Positions 52,436-64,000 of a DNA stretch of 64,000 nucleotides are shown piece by piece. The stretch comes from Flaccisagitta enflata (Eukaryota; Chaetognatha; Sagittoidea; Aphragmophora), in NCBI GenBank assembly GCA_965153355.1, contig OZ231127.1:88040001-88104000 (forward strand). The letters run 5' to 3'. The position numbers were made by a program, and so were the translations under genes. The notes beneath the pieces were generated by a model. It worked only from the letters and a program-made list of their open reading frames with translations, searched no databases and was not told where the DNA came from. How positions within the stretch are numbered: the stretch's first letter is position 1; each line of letters starts with the position of its first letter.

Positions 52436-53025
52436 CGCCCAAGGGCAATATATGGTCAGCGATACCCTTAGCCCTGCTTTGAGTGATTGTGAGTTGGAAT
52501 GAGGGGAAGCAGGGCAGCGGCCCCAAAGGGGACGAAGTCCTGTAGAACACAGGGGGACTTTCGTTTGTCCTGCCTTCAAGAGCTTAAATTGAGGTCTAAG
52601 AAGGCTGATGTAAGGCCTGAGAATGCCAATTGGAAGCTTGAGAGGACTAATTTGAGGCCTAATTTGAGGCATGAGAGGACAGGTTTGAGGCATAGGAATT
52701 CCGATTTGAGGGCTGCGAGGCCTAGTTTGAGGTCTGAAAGGCCAGGTTTGAGGCCTGCTAGGTCAGATTTGAGGCCTGAGAGGCCGGATTTGAGGCCTGA
52801 GAGGCTGTATTTGAGGCCAGAGAGGCTGGATTTGAGGCCTGAGAGGCTGGATTTGAGGCCTGAGAGGCTAGATTAGAGGCCTGAGAGGCTGAATTTGAGG
52901 CCTGAGAGGCTAGATTTTAGGCCTGAGGGGCTTGATAAGGGGGGGACGCACGAACGAACGGACGAACGAACGAAAGTCCCCCTGTGTTCTACAGGACTTT
53001 GTCCCCTTTGGGGCCGCTGCCCAAA
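52436..53025 (+). mobile_element. Family D foldback-minisatellite element, best-preserved copy
   Basis: The left end is ACAGGTCGCCCAAGGGCAAT, then GGTCAGCGATACCCTTAGCC. The left arm is GGGCAGCGGCCCCAAAGGGG, then ACGAAGTCCTGTAGAACACA and GGGGGACTTTCGTTTG. About 16 units of TTGAGGCCTGAGAGGCTGGA type (about 52590-52930) and GAACGAACGGACGAACG follow. The right arm CGAAAGTCCCCCTGTGTTCT, then ACAGGACTTTGTCCCC and TTTGGGGCCGCTGCCC is the inverted complement. The left-end wording parallels family C (GGTCAGCGGTACCCGTTGCC). Confidence 0.9.
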
Positions 53026-53118
53026 AAACAAGCGAACAAGATCACAACTCTAAGATTTGTCGTGTTACTATCATAATATGCCTTTCCTTCGCCAGCTTGA
53101 TGTCGTCACTAAACGTTG

Positions 53119-53640
53119 ACAATTCCTCAACTGACAACTCATGATCATGCATGCTTGTCACACGCAGTTTAAATCAATCGTTGACAACTCATGATCATGC
53201 TTGTCACATGCAGTTTAAATTGATCGTTGACAACTCAAGATCATGCTTGTTACACACAGTTTAAATCAATCGTTGACAACTCATGATCATGCTTGTTACA
53301 CGCAGTTTAAATTGATTGCTGAAAACTCATGATCATGCTTGTCACACGCAGTTTAAATTGACCGTTGACAACTCATGATCATGCTTGTTACACGCAGTTT
53401 AAATTGATCGTTGACAACTCATGATCATGCTTGTCACACGCAGTTTAAATTGACCGTTGACAACTCATGATCATGCTTGTCACACGCAGTTTAAATTGAT
53501 CGTTGACAACTTATGATCATGCTTGTCACACGCAGTTTGAATTGATCATTGACAACTCATGATCATGCTTGTCACACGCAGTTTAAATTGATCGTTGACA
53601 ACTCATGATCATGCTTGTCACACGCAGTTTAAATTGATAG
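53119..53640 (+). repeat. 46-bp satellite array
   Basis: About eleven units contain TTGACAACTCATGATCATGC, then TTGTCACACGCAGTTTAAAT and TGATCG, each with the self-complementary ATGATCAT. The array ends at ATAGTCGC, followed by GCGCGCGACT (53638-53665), which resembles a loosened family A hairpin. Confidence 0.95.
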
Positions 53641-53665
53641 TCGCTGTTTCCGCCTGCGCGCGACT

Positions 53666-54029
53666 TTAAAGTGTGCCAGGACCTCCTTATACTTAATTTT
53701 CCTTATTTCTTTTCAGTGCCGCCACATGGGGACGGATATCAGTCAAAATCAAGCATCTTGATACAACGAGAACTCATCAATTTGTTGATCTGTCGGCAAC
53801 TCAAGAAAGAGAAAAGGCAGATGTCTTACAAAAGGACAACATAGGCCGGAACTACCCTGGGGTTTTCCTGTCTCCTAGAACTTGATTAACAATCATAATC
53901 TTTTTTTCTCATCTTTTCATATTTACCAAGATAAAATAGAAAGTTAAAAAAAAAACAACGATGGGAAGCGGAGAAAAAAACAAAGAATAGAAAAAGAAAA
54001 AACAAAAACAAAAAGAGATAAATAGAAAA
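53666..54029. other. Unassigned sequence
   Basis: Mixed sequence; no exon clearly supported. Confidence 0.4.
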
Positions 54030-54151
54030 AAGAAACAAAGAAAGAAAGAAAGAAAGAAAGAATGAAAGAAAGAAGGAAAGAAAGAAAGAAAGAAAGCCAA
54101 TAAAAAAGCAAATAGGAATAAAAGCAAAAAGAAGAGCAAAAGCTAGAATAG

Positions 54152-54234
<83 letters not shown>

Positions 54235-54240
54235 AAAAAA
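54030..54240. repeat. (AAAG)n microsatellite
   Basis: AAAG tetranucleotides with GCCAAT/AATAGG interruption near 54095-54150. Confidence 0.96.
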
Positions 54241-54521
54241 ACGAGAAGGAAAGAACCGAGCCTTCTTGAGAAAACAGTCGGTAGTCTCCAAATTACGAAC
54301 CATTTATCTTTCTAAGATGCGATCATTTCCGCAAAAACAAATCTTCTCTGTCAAGTGTTGACTAGAGGCATTTCTTTAGGTCTGTCAAATGGTTGGTCCG
54401 TCCGTTGATCGACATGTGTACATATACATCATTGCCTGACGCCACTTTCGTTTCTGGTCCCTCCAAGTCTGAAAGATGTCTAGCTTTCTATCCCTTTCTG
54501 TCTCTTGAGAGTGAAGTCCTC

Positions 54522-54766
<245 letters not shown>

Positions 54767-54894
54767 TCTGCCACCCAATCAGTCAATCTTTCACTCTTTC
54801 TGTCTTCGCGATTCGAACCTCGAAAGTGCTGCTGATGGATCTGAAGGCCAAAAATTGTACGCATGGTCCCTCCCATCTCTCTTTTTTCTTCTGC

Positions 54895-54911
54895 TTATCT
54901 CTCTTTCGCTC

Positions 54912-54958
<47 letters not shown>

Positions 54959-54959
54959 C

Positions 54960-54998
<39 letters not shown>

Positions 54999-55094
54999 CT
55001 TTTACTTCCTTTCCTTGTTTCTTTGATTCTGTCTTCGTTTCTTGTTTTTTTTTCTTTCTTTCTTTCTTTCTAAATTTCTTTCTTTCCTTTTCTC

Positions 55095-55130
<36 letters not shown>

Positions 55131-55206
55131 TTTCTTTTTTATCATTCTTTCCTTCTTTCTTTCTTTCTTTTCCCTCATTTATTCCTTCTTTCTTTCTTTC
55201 TTTTTT

Positions 55207-55257
<51 letters not shown>

Positions 55258-55258
55258 C

Positions 55259-55289
<31 letters not shown>

Positions 55290-55414
55290 ATTTTTCTCTT
55301 TTTCTTTCTCTATTTGTTTGTTTGTTTGTTTCTTCCTTTTTTTTTCTTTTCTTTTCTTTTCTGTTTTTATCATTCTTTCATTCTATCTTTTTCTTTCTCT
55401 TTCTTTCTTTTCCC

Positions 55415-55470
<56 letters not shown>

Positions 55471-55474
55471 ACTC

Positions 55475-55538
<64 letters not shown>

Positions 55539-55645
55539 TTTTATCATTCTTTCTTTCTTTGTTTCTCTCTTTCTTTCTTGTCCCTCAATCTTTCTTTCTT
55601 TCTTTCTCTTTTTCTTTCTTTGTTTCTTTCTTCTTTTTTTATCAT

Positions 55646-55677
<32 letters not shown>

Positions 55678-55702
55678 GCTCTGTTTCTTTTTGTCTTTCT
55701 TC

Positions 55703-55753
<51 letters not shown>

Positions 55754-55832
55754 GCTTGCTCTGTTTCTTTTTTTCGTTCTTTTTTCTTTCTTTTTTTCTT
55801 TCTTTGTTTCTTTCTTTTTTTTTATCATTGTT

Positions 55833-55904
<72 letters not shown>

Positions 55905-56028
55905 ACTTCCTTTCTTTCTTTCTTTTTTTCTTTTTTTTTCTTCCTTTCTTTCTTTTTTTCTTTTTTTTCTTCCTTTCTTTCTTTTTTTCTCTCTTTCTTT
56001 CTTTTTTTCTCTTTCTCCCTTGCCATTT
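54895..56028. repeat. Kilobase-scale (CTTT)n array
   Basis: About 1.1 kb of CTTT units with T-rich and CTCT variants. Blocks around TTTTTTATCATTCTTTC recur at about 55136, 55366, 55540, 55636 and 55818, so part of it is a higher-order repeat. Open frames up to 457 residues (Phe/Leu/Ser) are artefacts. Confidence 0.97.
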
Positions 56029-56546
56029 CTTCCTTTCAATCACCGCGATCAACTTCTGCGTTTCTCCATCGATTTTAGTAGTTTCTCCTCACTTATAAAT
56101 GGACTTCGACGTTTCGATTCTTATTCAGTACGAAAATATTTCGAAAATTTAAAAAGAAAAAAACGGAAAAAAAGAAAAAGTCTTAAAACTGTATTTATAA
56201 ATCGATCTGGATTTATGAAAAGAAAAAAAAAGATTTTCTTCCTGAACGGTTTTTCTCGTAAAATGTTCTCTGTTTCTCAATCTCAGTCCCTCTCTCTCCA
56301 TCTCAGAACCAGATTTCTCATCTTTCTCTGTCTTACTCTGTTCTTCTCATTAAAACCTAACTTTGGAAGTTTTTCTTTTTTCTTTTTTTTATCTCAAAAA
56401 ACCTTTCGCTGCTAAAATTCACGGTCGTAGCAGACAAAAAGAGATGAGAGCAGAGAGAGAGAGAAGGCTCAAGTCACAATTATCAGTCCAAAATAAGGAA
56501 AACAAAGTTCAAGCTCATGAATTTTTATATCTAAATTTGATTTAAA
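56029..56546. other. Unassigned AT-rich sequence
   Basis: No exon or element recognised. Confidence 0.4.
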
Positions 56547-56615
56547 GACAAGGCCAAATACACAGTGATCTAGTCAAGGATGGTGGAGCAAGAGTAGTAA
56601 TGCAAAAATTGTTAT
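56547..56615 (-). mobile_element. Family A end fragment, diverged
   Basis: GACAAGGCCAAATACACAG, then GGTGGAGCAAGAGTAGTAAT, then GCAAAAATTG aligns with the first 70 bases of the copy at 48327; no hairpin. Confidence 0.5.
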
Positions 56616-57097
<482 letters not shown>

Positions 57098-57312
57098 ACT
57101 CTTTCTTTGCTGTTGTCACTATTGCAACCACTGTCTCTGTCCCTGTCTCCGCCCCTGTCTCTGCCTTTGTCCTTACCTCCCTTTGTGCCTCTATCTCTCT
57201 CCCTCATCTTTTAAATATGTCTCACATTCATTATCAATATCATCGACTGTCTTACTGTAGCCCTCTGTCTCTATCTCCATGTTTTCCCCTCACTTTCCTT
57301 CTCACTCTGTCT

Positions 57313-57621
<309 letters not shown>

Positions 57622-57780
57622 TCTTTCTCACTCTCTCTCCTCAGCTCTCATTCTCTTTTTATCTATTTTTCAGAGCTCCAAATTTCTCTTCACCGATACA
57701 GAGAACTTCCCTTCTCGCCTCCTCTGCTAAATGTTATCAGGTTCATTCTATAAATATTGTTTTCAAATTTTCAAATTCTT

Positions 57781-57822
57781 TTTTTTTTTTTTTTTTTTTT
57801 TCTCTCTCTCTCTCTCTCTCTC
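57781..57822. repeat. Poly(T)-(CT)n tract
   Basis: Twenty T then about ten CT dinucleotides. Confidence 0.9.
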
Positions 57823-57988
57823 TTCCTTTGTGTATTCCTATTTCCATTTCCATCTTCTGTTATTTTCGTGAACATTTGAAATTTTTTTTGTCTCTGGTAA
57901 AAAAGAATGACTTTCTATTTCAGGAAACATAGAACAAAAAAAAAGACACGAGGCCAAACCCTCCAAAAAAATTTCCCGCGCCAATTCT

Positions 57989-58277
57989 TAGTCGCCTGCT
58001 ACGCGACTCTATAAGCCACTTTTTGGTCGGTCCGTCGGTCGGTCCATTGGTCCGTTGGTTGGTCCATTGGTCTGTCACAAAACAGTTTTAAAGGCTTTTT
58101 AAAGCGTTTTTTTTTTTTTTTTTTTTTTTTTTGTTTCTGATTGGTAGAGAAGGAACTTTGTGGAGTAGACAGCCATTTCAAATGTCTTTTTTAAAAAAAA
58201 ATTGTTTTGTTTGTTTGTCTGCCTGACTTTTTTTTTAAAGTGCCGACGCACGCGACATAGGTCTAATGACCTTGTTT
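57989..58277 (+). mobile_element. Family A element, diverged and expanded
   Basis: AGTCGCCTGCTACGCGACT hairpin, CTATAAGCCACTTTTTGG, a TCGGTCCATTGG tract, poly(T) near 58108-58132, distal GCACGCGAC at 58251, then AATGACCTTGTT. The interior differs from other copies. Confidence 0.65.
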
Positions 58278-58334
58278 GAGTCGGTTGTATGGAGCCCCCG
58301 TTCTATGGTCTGGGCATCAAATGCGTCTGTCTTA

Positions 58335-58335
<1 letters not shown>

Positions 58336-58371
<36 letters not shown>

Positions 58372-58373
58372 GT
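58336..58373. repeat. (TGTC)n microsatellite
   Basis: About nine TGTC tetranucleotides. Confidence 0.93.
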
Positions 58374-58766
58374 CTCATGTGATCACTTTCGCATTCGCCC
58401 TGTAAAGTGAAATCTGTCCTCTTGTTGGCTAGATTTCGATTCAGGCCTGTATATTGTTCCGTATCCCCCGGAGGAAAAAAAAGAAAAAAAAAAGAAAATT
58501 TGGGGAAAATATAATTTTTGGCAGTAACAAATCATAAAACATGATTAGTAAAACACAATTTAACACTATTTAAACCTAAAATACACTGTTTTATTGCTTT
58601 ATGGGGAAGAAAACCATAGATTTGGTAACGCGACGCGATGTGTCGTGGGGAAGAAAATCAAAGGCAAGGGGGGGGGGGATAATCAAAGGTTATGGAACTA
58701 TATACACCCCTGTTTCGATTCGCTGGTTAGGTAGTGCGCTAGATTCACTCTACGTCAGTTGTTTGC
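58374..58766. other. Unassigned sequence
   Basis: No recognised feature. Confidence 0.4.
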
Positions 58767-58832
58767 CCCATTGCGCGTGCGTTTGCGCGTGCGCGTGCGT
58801 TTGCGTGTGCGTGTGCCCGTGCGTGGGCATGT
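58767..58832. repeat. Alternating purine-pyrimidine (GTGCGC) tract
   Basis: GCGCGTGCGTTTGCGCGTGC and similar alternation over about 65 bases, a possible Z-DNA-forming stretch. A second CGCGCGCG run lies at about 58964. Confidence 0.75.
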
Positions 58833-59204
58833 AACTTTCGGTCACTCTCTATCTAATTCTCTCTCTTTCTCTTTCGCGTCTCCCGATCGATCGGCGTGAC
58901 TCAATAAATAACAAGATTGTCCTCTTTAAATGCGCGTTTGCTTGTCCTCCTTTGAAATTAACTGCGCGCGCGCGTTTGCTTGTGTGAGAGTTTGCTTTGC
59001 ATGAGAGTGCGAGGAATCCCTTTTGAATCAACTTTTCCTCTTCTTGATTTGGATACCGTTTTCTCCAATCTCCCTCTCCGGTCTCCCTCTCCGGTCTCCC
59101 TCTGCGGACCGCGAAAATCATTCTTTTGTGACCTCTTCATTCTTTCACCAAGATGATTGACTATGTAGTTATTCTGTATTCATTTAAGCCTTGATTCTTT
59201 TTTT

Positions 59205-59407
59205 AAGTCGCGTGCACGCGACTCTACAACCCGCTTTGTCCGTCGGTCGGTCGGTCGGTCGGTCGGTCGGTCGGTCGGTCACACTTTACTTTTTTTTATG
59301 ATTTTATTTCTTTGACCTCACTGCTCCTGCCCAAATAGTCTGGTGACCTCAAATATGGCCCCTGCCCACCCGCACGCAACTTCGGTAGCGGTGTATCCGG
59401 CCTTGTT
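59205..59407 (+). mobile_element. Family A element, full length, at the edge of the duplicated segment
   Basis: Perfect hairpin AGTCGCGTGCACGCGACT, CTACAACCCGCTTTGTCCG, pure (TCGG)n, CACACTTTACTTTTTTTTAT, CTGCTCCTGCCCAAATAG, CCCACCCGCACGCAAC (distal site with one change) and GTGTATCCGGCCTTGTT. It ends 14 bases before the duplicated segment begins, and the corresponding place beside copy 1 lacks it. Confidence 0.9.
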
Positions 59408-59420
59408 TCAATTCATCTCT

Positions 59421-60611
59421 ATGTTTTCATGCGTGTATATTGATTTTAAACATTATCAATGTCTTTTAAAACGACAATCCCAACATGCAAATCAACAAGC
59501 AAACCTATCTTCTTTTGTATGTTTCTACAGACAGGAAACCGTTCTATCCATCATTTTTTTCCTCTTCACGTAATTCTTATATATTTTCTATCTTTTTTGT
59601 TTACTGACTGGCGTTTTGATTTGACATGAAATCTGAGGGGCACCTCTTTTAGCTTTTGTTTTCTCTCTCTCTCTCTCTGTTTTTTTCTTTTTTTTCAAAC
59701 CCAGACTTTGACTTTTGCTGTCTGTTGCGCTTTTTTCTTTCAAATTCATTTTCAATCTCGGTTAGACTATAGACTGTAGACAGAAGTGAAGGTACTTGAC
59801 TCTTTTTTTTTGGATGGTTTGTACTTTTTTTTCCATGACGTTTTCGACGTTTAAAAAAGTCGTTATACTCAAAACGATGGGTGCGTTTGTAGTAGAAGAT
59901 AACCATTTTTTAAAGGGCCACTTGGTTGCTCGATAAGTTTGTTCGCTCACACTGCTCATTTCACTCACTCGCTCACTTTTAAGTAAAATTCAATCATTTA
60001 ATTCATTCATTCATTCATTCACCACAAACACGCCCAATATGTGTTCACCCTGTCAATGCAAATAACGTGAATGATCGCATTTGTTGTCATCATCATAAAC
60101 ACGCCCAATATGTGTTCACCTTGTCAATGCAAATAACGTGAATGATCGCATTTGTTGTCATCATCATAAACACGCCCAATATGTGTTCACCCTGTCAATG
60201 CAAATAACGTGAATGATCGCATTTGTTGTCATCATCATAAACACGCCCAATATGTGTTCACCCTGTCAATGCAAATGACGTGAATGATCATGTTTGTTGC
60301 CATCATCATGAACACGCCCCAACTCAAAACGATGACAGACGTTGAAACCGTTTTCTCTTTTCACTTTCAGATTTAAGCCGGCCGCGACTTTTCAACATTT
60401 CACGGATATTTACATATTATCAACACAACCAAAAAAAGAACAAAAAACAATACTTGAAATCAATTAACGGGAAGAGTAACGCCTTGAATCGTCTCTAGCC
60501 TATATTGAGCTGTCAATCAAAGAATGACTGCAAATACAAGCCCATCGATGCTCGTTCCACATCATCATCACATATTTCTATATCATCATTCCTATCACAC
60601 AATGAAACTAC
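59421..60611 (+). repeat. Duplicated segment, copy 2, left part
   Basis: Matches 28443-28934 and then, without interruption, 30468-30875. It differs by a (TTCA)n-containing insertion near 59953-60022 and by expansion of a 71-bp unit. Sequence identity is high over the rest. Confidence 0.9.
60024..60312 (+). repeat. 71-bp tandem repeat, four units
   Basis: AAACACGCCCAATATGTGTT begins four successive 71-base units, the last diverged. The homologous place in copy 1 (about 30530-30600) has a single unit. Confidence 0.93.
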
Positions 60612-60904
60612 TCATCACACAAAATTTTTGCCGGCTTGGAGAAAGTCGGTTTAAATGAATCATTTATCCGCGAGCATCATTTTACTGCAAAGGATCGGAT
60701 CGGAATTTCTATTTTTTTCTTTTTTTTATTCATAATTTCATTCCCATCACGAGTTGCAAGGGAAGAACGCTTGTAAGTCGAGGAGAAATGTGTTAACTAC
60801 CGACGGACACCGCGTGAACCAGGTGAGATAAACACTGACCAATTCCAAGAGTTCAGCAAATCATATCAAAAAAAAAATAGATATCAACTTAAAAAGGTGT
60901 AATT

Positions 60905-61515
60905 CGATGGTTATTTTAGATAAAAACGACAAAGATGAGGAAGAAGAACGATGGCGATTAAGGAGAATAATGTTGATGATGAAGGAGAAGAACGACGGCG
61001 ATGAAGGAGAAAAACGATGGCGATGAAAGAGGGGAATGACAACGATAAAGGAGAAGAACATCAACAATGGAGAAAAACAACAACAATAACAGAGAAGAAC
61101 GACGTCAATGAAGGAGATGAATGACGAGAATGAAGGAGAAAACGACTTCAATGAAGAAGATGAACAACAACAATGACGGAGAGGAACGACAACAACGAAG
61201 GAGATGAACGACAACGATGAAGGAGAAGAAAAACAACCATGAAGGAGAAGAAAAACGACGAAGGATGATGATGGGGACCACGATGATGGGGAAAACATGA
61301 CAATCAAGGAGAGAAACCATGACAAACAAAGAAACGAATGACAGCAATGAAGGGGAAAACCAATGACAATGAAGGAAAAGAATACTGAAGATGAAGGAGA
61401 GGAAAAACGATGGCAATGGGGAGGAACATTTCAGGAAAAGAACTGGGATGAGGAAGAAGAACAATGATAATAGAGAATAAGAACAACAATGGAGAAGAAC
61501 ACAGCCACAATGCAA
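60905..61515. repeat. Degenerate purine-rich minisatellite (AAGGAGAAGAACGACRATG)
   Basis: Units of about 18-24 bases such as GAAGGAGAAGAACGACGGCG vary strongly. Minus-strand Ser/Phe frames (up to 154 residues) come from this composition. Confidence 0.8.
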
Positions 61516-61689
61516 TGAGCAACGACTGGACTAGAAATTCGATATTTGCCCGTTTTCGGTCAATTTCGTTTCTTTTAAATGGTTGTTACATTTGTGTTTT
61601 ATACATTGATGCTAAAATTAAGAAACTAGGTTTTATGAATTTCATATTAGCAAATCCTTCATCCTTGTTTGATCACTGCTCCGAACTGA

Positions 61690-61867
61690 GGCCAGTACTA
61701 GGCTGGTGAGGCTGGGAAAGGTTGGTGAGGCCAGGTTTAAGTCAGTAAGGTCAGGATTAGGTTGGTAATACCAAGATTAGGTTGGCGAGGCTGGAACAGG
61801 TCCCTGAGGCTAGGAATAGGTTGGTGAGGCCTGTATTAGGTTGATATGGCCAAGATAGGCCGGGTTA
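61690..61867 (+). repeat. GAGGCTGGGATTAGGTTGGT minisatellite
   Basis: About eight 20-21-base units resemble the internal array of families C and D; a trace (GGGGTTAGGACGCTGAGGC) resumes at 62226. No flanking arms are seen, so it may be a decayed relative. Confidence 0.7.
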
Positions 61868-62224
61868 TTGGGTGCTTCACAAGGCAAAAGTTGGGAATAT
61901 CTCTTGATTTTGGATTTAAAGTGTGTAAGTTTAAAAAAATCAAAGTATTTTTAAGAAAAAATTGTAATGTCAAAACACTTGCTATAGAAGAGCTTACTTG
62001 AAACGTAGATAAACTAATTATAAAAATAAATTAGTATTAATTATTTTTAAAAATATTAGTTTGTTCATTAATTACATCGTATAATACAAATTGAATTTTA
62101 ATAAAAAACAAAAATGTAAAAGATAAATAATTCTTATTGTAGTAATAAAATTAAATAGATAATTATATTTATGATAAACAGAGATATAATGAAATTCCAT
62201 ACTTTTGGTATGTGGAGCACCCAA
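61868..62224. mobile_element. MITE-like insertion with GGGTGCT inverted ends
   Basis: The ends are TTGGGTGCTTCACAAGGC, then AAAAGT and the complement of TTGGGTGCTCCACATACC, then AAAAGT, with few mismatches over 24 bases. The interior is very AT-rich. It interrupts the minisatellite. No clear target duplication. Confidence 0.65.
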
Positions 62225-62595
62225 CCGGGGTTAGGACGCTGAGGCAGGGATGCATCACAATGTCTGACAGCTGTAGATGTATCTTCAAATACAGTTGAAT
62301 CTCGCTCCAATGGATATCAAGGGACCAACAAATTTTATCGATTATAAGTGGAATTCTGTTTTAGCCAATATAGGAAAGAGGCTGAATGAATCAAGAATTA
62401 ATTTCTGTTATAGTGGGTCATGTGGTCAAAACGCATCACGAATGGCCGAAATGCGTTACGTGTAGCCGTTATACAACAAGTGACGTGGGTCCACAATATT
62501 GTGGCGGGCAGGTGGGCAGGGGCATGTCAACGCAATCCATACCTTTCCCAAACCTAAGCTCTGGGTCTATTTCTACTCGAGACAATCGCGTTTTT

Positions 62596-62722
62596 AGGTG
62601 CGACAAAGCACCTCTATAACTGGCTATGTCCGTTGGTTGGTCGGTCGGTCGGTTGGTTGGTAGGTAACGCATTTGTTCGACGATCCACACGTCGCACCTT
62701 ATTGGCCTACTTGGCCTTGTTA
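62596..62722 (+). mobile_element. Family B hairpin-(TCGG/TTGG)n element
   Basis: AGGTGCGACAAAGCACCT hairpin, CTCTATAACTGGCTATGTCC, GGTCGGTCGGTCGGTTGG, GTAACGCATTTGTTCGACG, distal TCGCACCT at 62692, TTATTGGCCTACTTGGCC, then TTGTT. Confidence 0.87.
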
Positions 62723-63283
62723 ACACACCGCTTGGTCGTTTGCATCGCTCATTCTCTCGCTTTGCTACAATCGCTCCGCTCCGCTCGCTCCGTTCATGAA
62801 CAGACTGGCAGACAGATAACAGACAAGCAGCTCGCCTCTTATAGAGTTGTTTGTTCGCAACTTAAAATGTTTCAATTTTTGGTAAAGAAGTTCTATGCAA
62901 TTGCGGTAAAAGTAATTACGTGATTGCAGTACAAGTTACTCAGGATATGTCAAGGGGTTCGATCACCATTCATGCAAAAATTCTGAAATTTTCATCGAAC
63001 ATTTTTTAAGCTATACTTGATTGAAATTCTCAGTTAGGTAGGCTGGTTGGCGTGGGTTTACTCCTAAAAAATTCCTGAAACTTAATGCAGTAGTAGACAA
63101 GGTCATTTGACATCACAGCACAAAAAATCAAGCCAATCCGTTAATTCGTCTCTGAGTTATGGCATTTCAAAAATCAGAATAGAAAAGTCACGATGATTTC
63201 AATTCACGATTCAATTTGTGTGGGGGAGCATTTGCTCGATTCATTAATAATTGCTAAGCTTTGTTTTGTTGAGATGGCAGAAT
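62723..63283. other. Unassigned sequence
   Basis: CGCTCCGCTCCGCTCGCTCC lies near 62771. AAAATCAAGCCAATCCG with GAGTTATGGC at 63125-63166 belongs to the recurring AAATTTCA/AGTTATG motif class. No gene recognised. Confidence 0.4.
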
Positions 63284-63363
63284 GATATTATGGTCTATTG
63301 GTTAAGATGCCAAACTTCAGACTTTGAGGTCGCGAGTTCGAGCCTGAGTGGATGCTCCTTTTT
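63284..63363 (+). ncRNA. tRNA-like Pol III module (SINE head or tRNA pseudogene)
   Basis: TGGTCTATTGG at 63291 fits an A box, and AGTTCGAGCC at 63335 fits a B box, at tRNA-like spacing. TTTTT follows at 63359, a Pol III terminator. The T-stem does not pair well and the acceptor ends are unclear, so a functional tRNA is unlikely. A SINE head or old tRNA pseudogene fits better. Confidence 0.55.
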
Positions 63364-63540
63364 AAATTCTGACATTTCAGGGAAAGTAGATGAGGAGGGG
63401 TGAAGGGAGACCACGTGACAGAAAGTGGGTGGCAGCAAGGGTGCGCAAACATTCGAGAGCAGTAAGGGAATAATAATTAAAAGCATATTTGTCCGGAAGA
63501 ATTTCAATTAAATTCTGAGCCCGGTATTAGAAATTTACAA

Positions 63541-63809
63541 TGTAACTGTATTTAGTGGATTGAAAATGAACAAGAATATGTACCTACATCGTGTATCAAT
63601 CGAACGACTCGAGTTTGAGAATGAAAGTTTGATCAAATTATTCGATGACGTTTTCCATTTTGAGGAACGATGTACGACGTAACACGGCAATATGCAACTC
63701 GCAAAATTGTGTGGAGAAGTTTATCTCTTCAATGCATCTACATCTTTTTGTCTTTCCCTCTATGTTGTTCCTTTCTGTCTGTCTCTGTCTGTGTCTGTCT
63801 GTCTGTCTG

Positions 63810-63876
<67 letters not shown>

Positions 63877-64000
63877 ATCTTTCTTTCTTTCTTTCTTTTT
63901 TTATTCTTTCTTTCTTTCTCTCTTTCTTTCTTTCCTTCTTTCTTTCTTTCTTTCATTCTTCTCTGACTTTCTTTCTTTCTTTCTTTCTCTCTCTTTCTCT
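63541..64000 (+). repeat. Duplicated segment, copy 2, right part
   Basis: AACTGTATTTAGTGGATTGA, then AAATGAACAAGAATATGTAC resumes the match to 30876-31300, through the (TCTG), (CTTT) and TTTTTATTC blocks. The match continues to the window end, where copy 2 shows CTTT in place of CT. Confidence 0.9.

Larger units (their letters stand above)
60612..63540. other. 2.9-kb block present only in duplicated copy 2
   Basis: Copy 1 joins the two flanks directly near 30876. The block is composite and holds a purine minisatellite, a second minisatellite split by a MITE, a family B element and a tRNA-like module. It probably grew by several insertions or was lost from copy 1. Confidence 0.6.

Noticed and set aside
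54863-56415. Open frames of 160-457 residues rich in Phe, Leu and Ser (or Lys/Arg/Glu on the other strand)
   Set aside because: They are tetranucleotide and dinucleotide repeats in which every frame lacks stops. No domain or non-repeat coding signal is present. The same holds for frames at 5527, 6396, 16523, 19527, 31040, 31995, 43537 and 54393.

Overview
The window reads as non-coding, repeat-dominated nuclear DNA of an invertebrate animal. The signs are probable spliced exons of an extracellular receptor-like gene, a decayed Jockey-like LINE, hAT-like and Tc1/mariner-like DNA transposons, a tRNA-like Pol III module, and an extreme load of microsatellites (CT, GA, CA, CTTT, CATT, GACA, CTT, CAA, GTT). 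The species cannot be named from the sequence. Long open frames made of Ser-Leu, Arg-Glu, Phe-Leu-Ser or His-Ser-Phe-Ile runs are simply microsatellites read in frame.

Layout. 0-5.2 kb: two long palindromes, then a LINE fragment on the minus strand, split by a hAT-like element with an 8-bp target duplication that itself carries a foldback element. 5.2-21.4 kb: microsatellites, the first copies of four related hairpin/foldback repeat families (called A-D here), two more TA-flanked palindromic elements and a 66-bp satellite. 21.4-25.7 kb: the only plausible host gene, on the plus strand. It has a first coding exon (signal peptide plus the start of an Ig-like domain) and a fibronectin-III exon, separated by a 3.7-kb gap that holds a GC-rich module with an unrecognised open frame. 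25.7-28.4 kb: (GTT)n and an 85-bp satellite. 28.4-31.4 kb: first copy of a duplicated segment. 31.4-44.8 kb: microsatellites, three TA-flanked elements (one with mariner helix-turn-helix remnants) and more A-C copies. 44.8-47.5 kb: the 66-bp satellite again, inverted. 47.5-59.4 kb: family D and A copies, a foldback element with TTAT duplication, a 46-bp satellite and about 1.5 kb of nearly pure pyrimidine. 59.4-64 kb: second copy of the duplicated segment, carrying its own 2.9-kb insertion.

The most interesting signal is families A and B. Each has a terminal hairpin, an internal (TCGG)n tract and, near the other end, a second complement of the hairpin arm. The arm sequence differs between the families, yet the distal complement changes with it. 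Families C and D have the same logic, with a minisatellite between inverted arms. This resembles non-autonomous Helentron-type elements (DINE-1/HINE), but the exact families are not recognised. All repeat boundaries and relationships come from reading the sequence by eye; no alignment or database search was run.
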